A stretch of DNA of 7,221 bases. It comes from Pseudomonadota bacterium. GTDB taxonomy: Bacteria; Pseudomonadota; Gammaproteobacteria; Halothiobacillales; Halothiobacillaceae. Positions 6,151 through 7,221 of the stretch are shown here, piece after piece. A model generated the notes under the pieces. The model had not been told where the DNA came from and ran no database searches. It was given only the letters and a program-made list of their open reading frames with translations. The stretch is from positions 1 to 7,221 of the forward strand of contig JAJYPA010000426.1 of assembly GCA_021795795.1 (NCBI GenBank). The letters run 5' to 3'. The first letter of the stretch is position 1. Each line of letters opens with the position of its first letter. The position numbers were made by a program, and so were the translations under genes.

Positions 6151-6234
6151 CCCATAAATCCTAATAAAACCGAGCAAAAACTACCAACCAAGCAAACTGT
6201 ATCACCAGACGGGCGGGGCTGGCGGTACAACCAA

Positions 6235-7083
6235 TCATCTAACCCATATTCTTTTCAAGAAGTCAACTCCTTTCTTGGCAAACGGAAGTACTGTAGTTGC
6301 CATTTTAATAATTTCATCCTTGTTTTTCATTATAAATGAATATGCATCTCCTACTTTTTCTTTTACATATTCCCATATACTCTCTTCAGCTATTTCGCGA
6401 GAATTTTCGGACACATTCTCCTCTTTCGTTTCACGTGTAAACCCGTATTTTTTCTCGTTTGGAAGAGCTGAAACGATGATATCAACCAACTCCTGAAGTT
6501 TATACTTCGCGTTAGCTGATACTGCAACAATTTTACTTGTAGGCACGTCAAATTTTGATGAAATCTCAATAATGCGGTCTGCAAGGTTGAGTTCTTGCTT
6601 TGTACCCAGCTTATGGTTGTTCTCATACCACTCGTTTATTGGCTCTATCTTATCAGCTTGATTAACTACAAAAACAACTGGGCACTTGTCGACGTTCGGT
6701 TTTAATACTTCATTGTATACTTCTAGAGCCGACTTATACGCTCTATTATCCGCTTTAAACACCCAAAGAACTATATCTAGGTCAGGGACTAGTTTTTTGT
6801 AAAGCTCAACATACTCATTGTGCTTCTCTGTATCTTCACCTACGCCAGGAACATCCACTAGGGTTATCCCCCCTTTTTCTGTTTCAACTTCCACTTCCTG
6901 GGCGTTTCTAGTGCATGCTTTAACGTCGCTAACGCCTACTGTTTCTTTGCCAAAGAGAGCGTTGCACAGACTCGATTTTCCCACTCCTGTATCGCCAAAT
7001 ATACCCACCCGTGGTCGGTAGTCTCTGGCATGCACCATATATTCACGAACCATGTTAAGCATTGGGATAGTTTTGTAATCCAT
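6235..7083 (-). CDS. Dynamin/Era-like small GTPase, YeeP/YkfA/YfjP-type
   Basis: The 282-residue product has all five G motifs: the P-loop GDTGVGKSS (30-38), a switch Thr in KACTRN (G2, near 58), DVPG (77-80), NQAD for guanine recognition (141-144) and SAN (189-191). ALFGKETVGVSDVKACTR is typical of the 50S-binding-GTPase-like YeeP/YkfA/YfjP group found in prophages and genomic islands. A C-terminal tail (about 215-282) is charged, then amphipathic (IKMATTVLPFAKKGVDFL), and may touch a membrane or partner; that is inference. The ATG at 7083 is preferred; a GTG at 7092 would add three residues. Neither has a good Shine-Dalgarno sequence, which fits the IS30 transposase end lying just 18 bases upstream having displaced the native leader. 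The gene is clearly AT-rich compared with hsdM, indicating separate acquisition. Confidence 0.88.
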   Translation of the reverse strand: MDYKTIPMLNMVREYMVHARDYRPRVGIFGDTGVGKSSLCNALFGKETVGVSDVKACTRNAQEVEVETEKGGITLVDVPGVGEDTEKHNEYVELYKKLVPDLDIVLWVFKADNRAYKSALEVYNEVLKPNVDKCPVVFVVNQADKIEPINEWYENNHKLGTKQELNLADRIIEISSKFDVPTSKIVAVSANAKYKLQELVDIIVSALPNEKKYGFTRETKEENVSENSREIAEESIWEYVKEKVGDAYSFIMKNKDEIIKMATTVLPFAKKGVDFLKRIWVR

Positions 7084-7094
7084 AGCAGTCACTT

Positions 7095-7125
7095 GGCGGT
7101 TTCAATTTTGAAGTGCAACACCGCC
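7095..7125. repeat. Imperfect inverted repeat at the 3' end of the IS30-type transposase gene (probable IS end)
   Basis: GGCGGT (7095-7100) and ACCGCC (7120-7125) can pair around the transposase stop codon, enclosing the near-palindrome TTCAATTTTGAA. IS30-family elements often place the terminal inverted repeat across the last codons of the transposase, so the physical IS end is probably between here and 7084. The other end is outside the window, so the repeat cannot be confirmed. Confidence 0.4.
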
Positions 7126-7221
7126 GTTTAACTCTTTGATCTTCTGTGCCATTACTTCGGTCGGCGTACGAAAACCCAGGGATTTTCTTGGTCGATTATT
7201 CATCTCCTCGGCGACTTTGGT
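7102..7221 (-). CDS. IS30-family transposase, C-terminal 39 residues (runs off the right edge)
   Basis: The frame enters from the right edge and ends at TGA 7102-7104. It reads TKVAEEMNNRPRKSLGFRTP then TEVMAQKIKELNGGVALQN. The block NNRPRKSLGFRTPTEV is the conserved end of the DDE integrase core of IS30-type transposases, and a final VALQN/VALQT-like tail is common there. Only the 3' end is present, so intactness and activity cannot be judged. Its closeness to the GTPase start shows where the IS meets the older module. Confidence 0.85.
   Translation of the reverse strand, partial: TKVAEEMNNRPRKSLGFRTPTEVMAQKIKELNGGVALQN

Noticed and set aside
6045..6230. A 61-residue minus-strand frame with one hydrophobic stretch between the GTPase and unknown genes
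   Set aside because: It starts on TTG without a Shine-Dalgarno sequence and its second half runs through the inserted 96-bp element, so it is most likely accidental.

Overview
The window reads as an accessory region of a bacterial chromosome, most likely from the Pseudomonadota. The protein families and the GC-rich core genes fit a gamma-, beta- or acidithiobacillia-type organism, but nothing here fixes the genus. Base composition is mosaic. A hand-counted 60-base block inside hsdM (3841-3900) is about 68% GC, while one inside the GTPase gene (6301-6360) is about 23% GC. Gene order, strand switches and broken genes point to several insertions and rearrangements.

Left part (1-4421, all minus strand, read right to left): a type I DNA methyltransferase pair, hsdM then hsdS, overlapping by 10 bases. 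hsdS overlaps the start of a tspO gene by a GTGA junction. Beyond tspO comes the N-terminal part of a membrane protein, perhaps FUSC-like, that leaves the window. HsdM and HsdS look intact, so an M2S methyltransferase could still be made. hsdS carries a perfect 20-base direct repeat at the start of each target recognition domain.

Middle part (4482-5416, plus strand): three remnants in a row. They are the C-terminal end of a tyrosine recombinase that has lost its HxxR motif, the last ~165 codons of a type I restriction subunit hsdR, and the HARE-HTH domain of an HrgA-like protein. The last starts on an ATGA overlap with hsdR and is broken by a one-base frameshift and then by a junction. No complete hsdR lies in the window, so the local system appears to be reduced to methylation.

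Right part (5417-7221, minus strand): an AT-richer module with a YeeP/YfjP-like GTPase gene and a 204-residue protein of unknown function. Between them sits a 96-bp element with perfect 11-bp terminal inverted repeats and a 5-bp direct repeat on each side, the signature of a MITE-like non-autonomous mobile element. The 3' end of an IS30-family transposase lies 18 bases upstream of the GTPase start, so the native upstream region of the GTPase gene seems to have been replaced by an IS end.

The main points of interest are the MITE with its branched fold next to a Shine-Dalgarno sequence, the dismantled restriction locus with its HARE-HTH partner, and the GTPase/unknown-protein pair bounded by mobile DNA.
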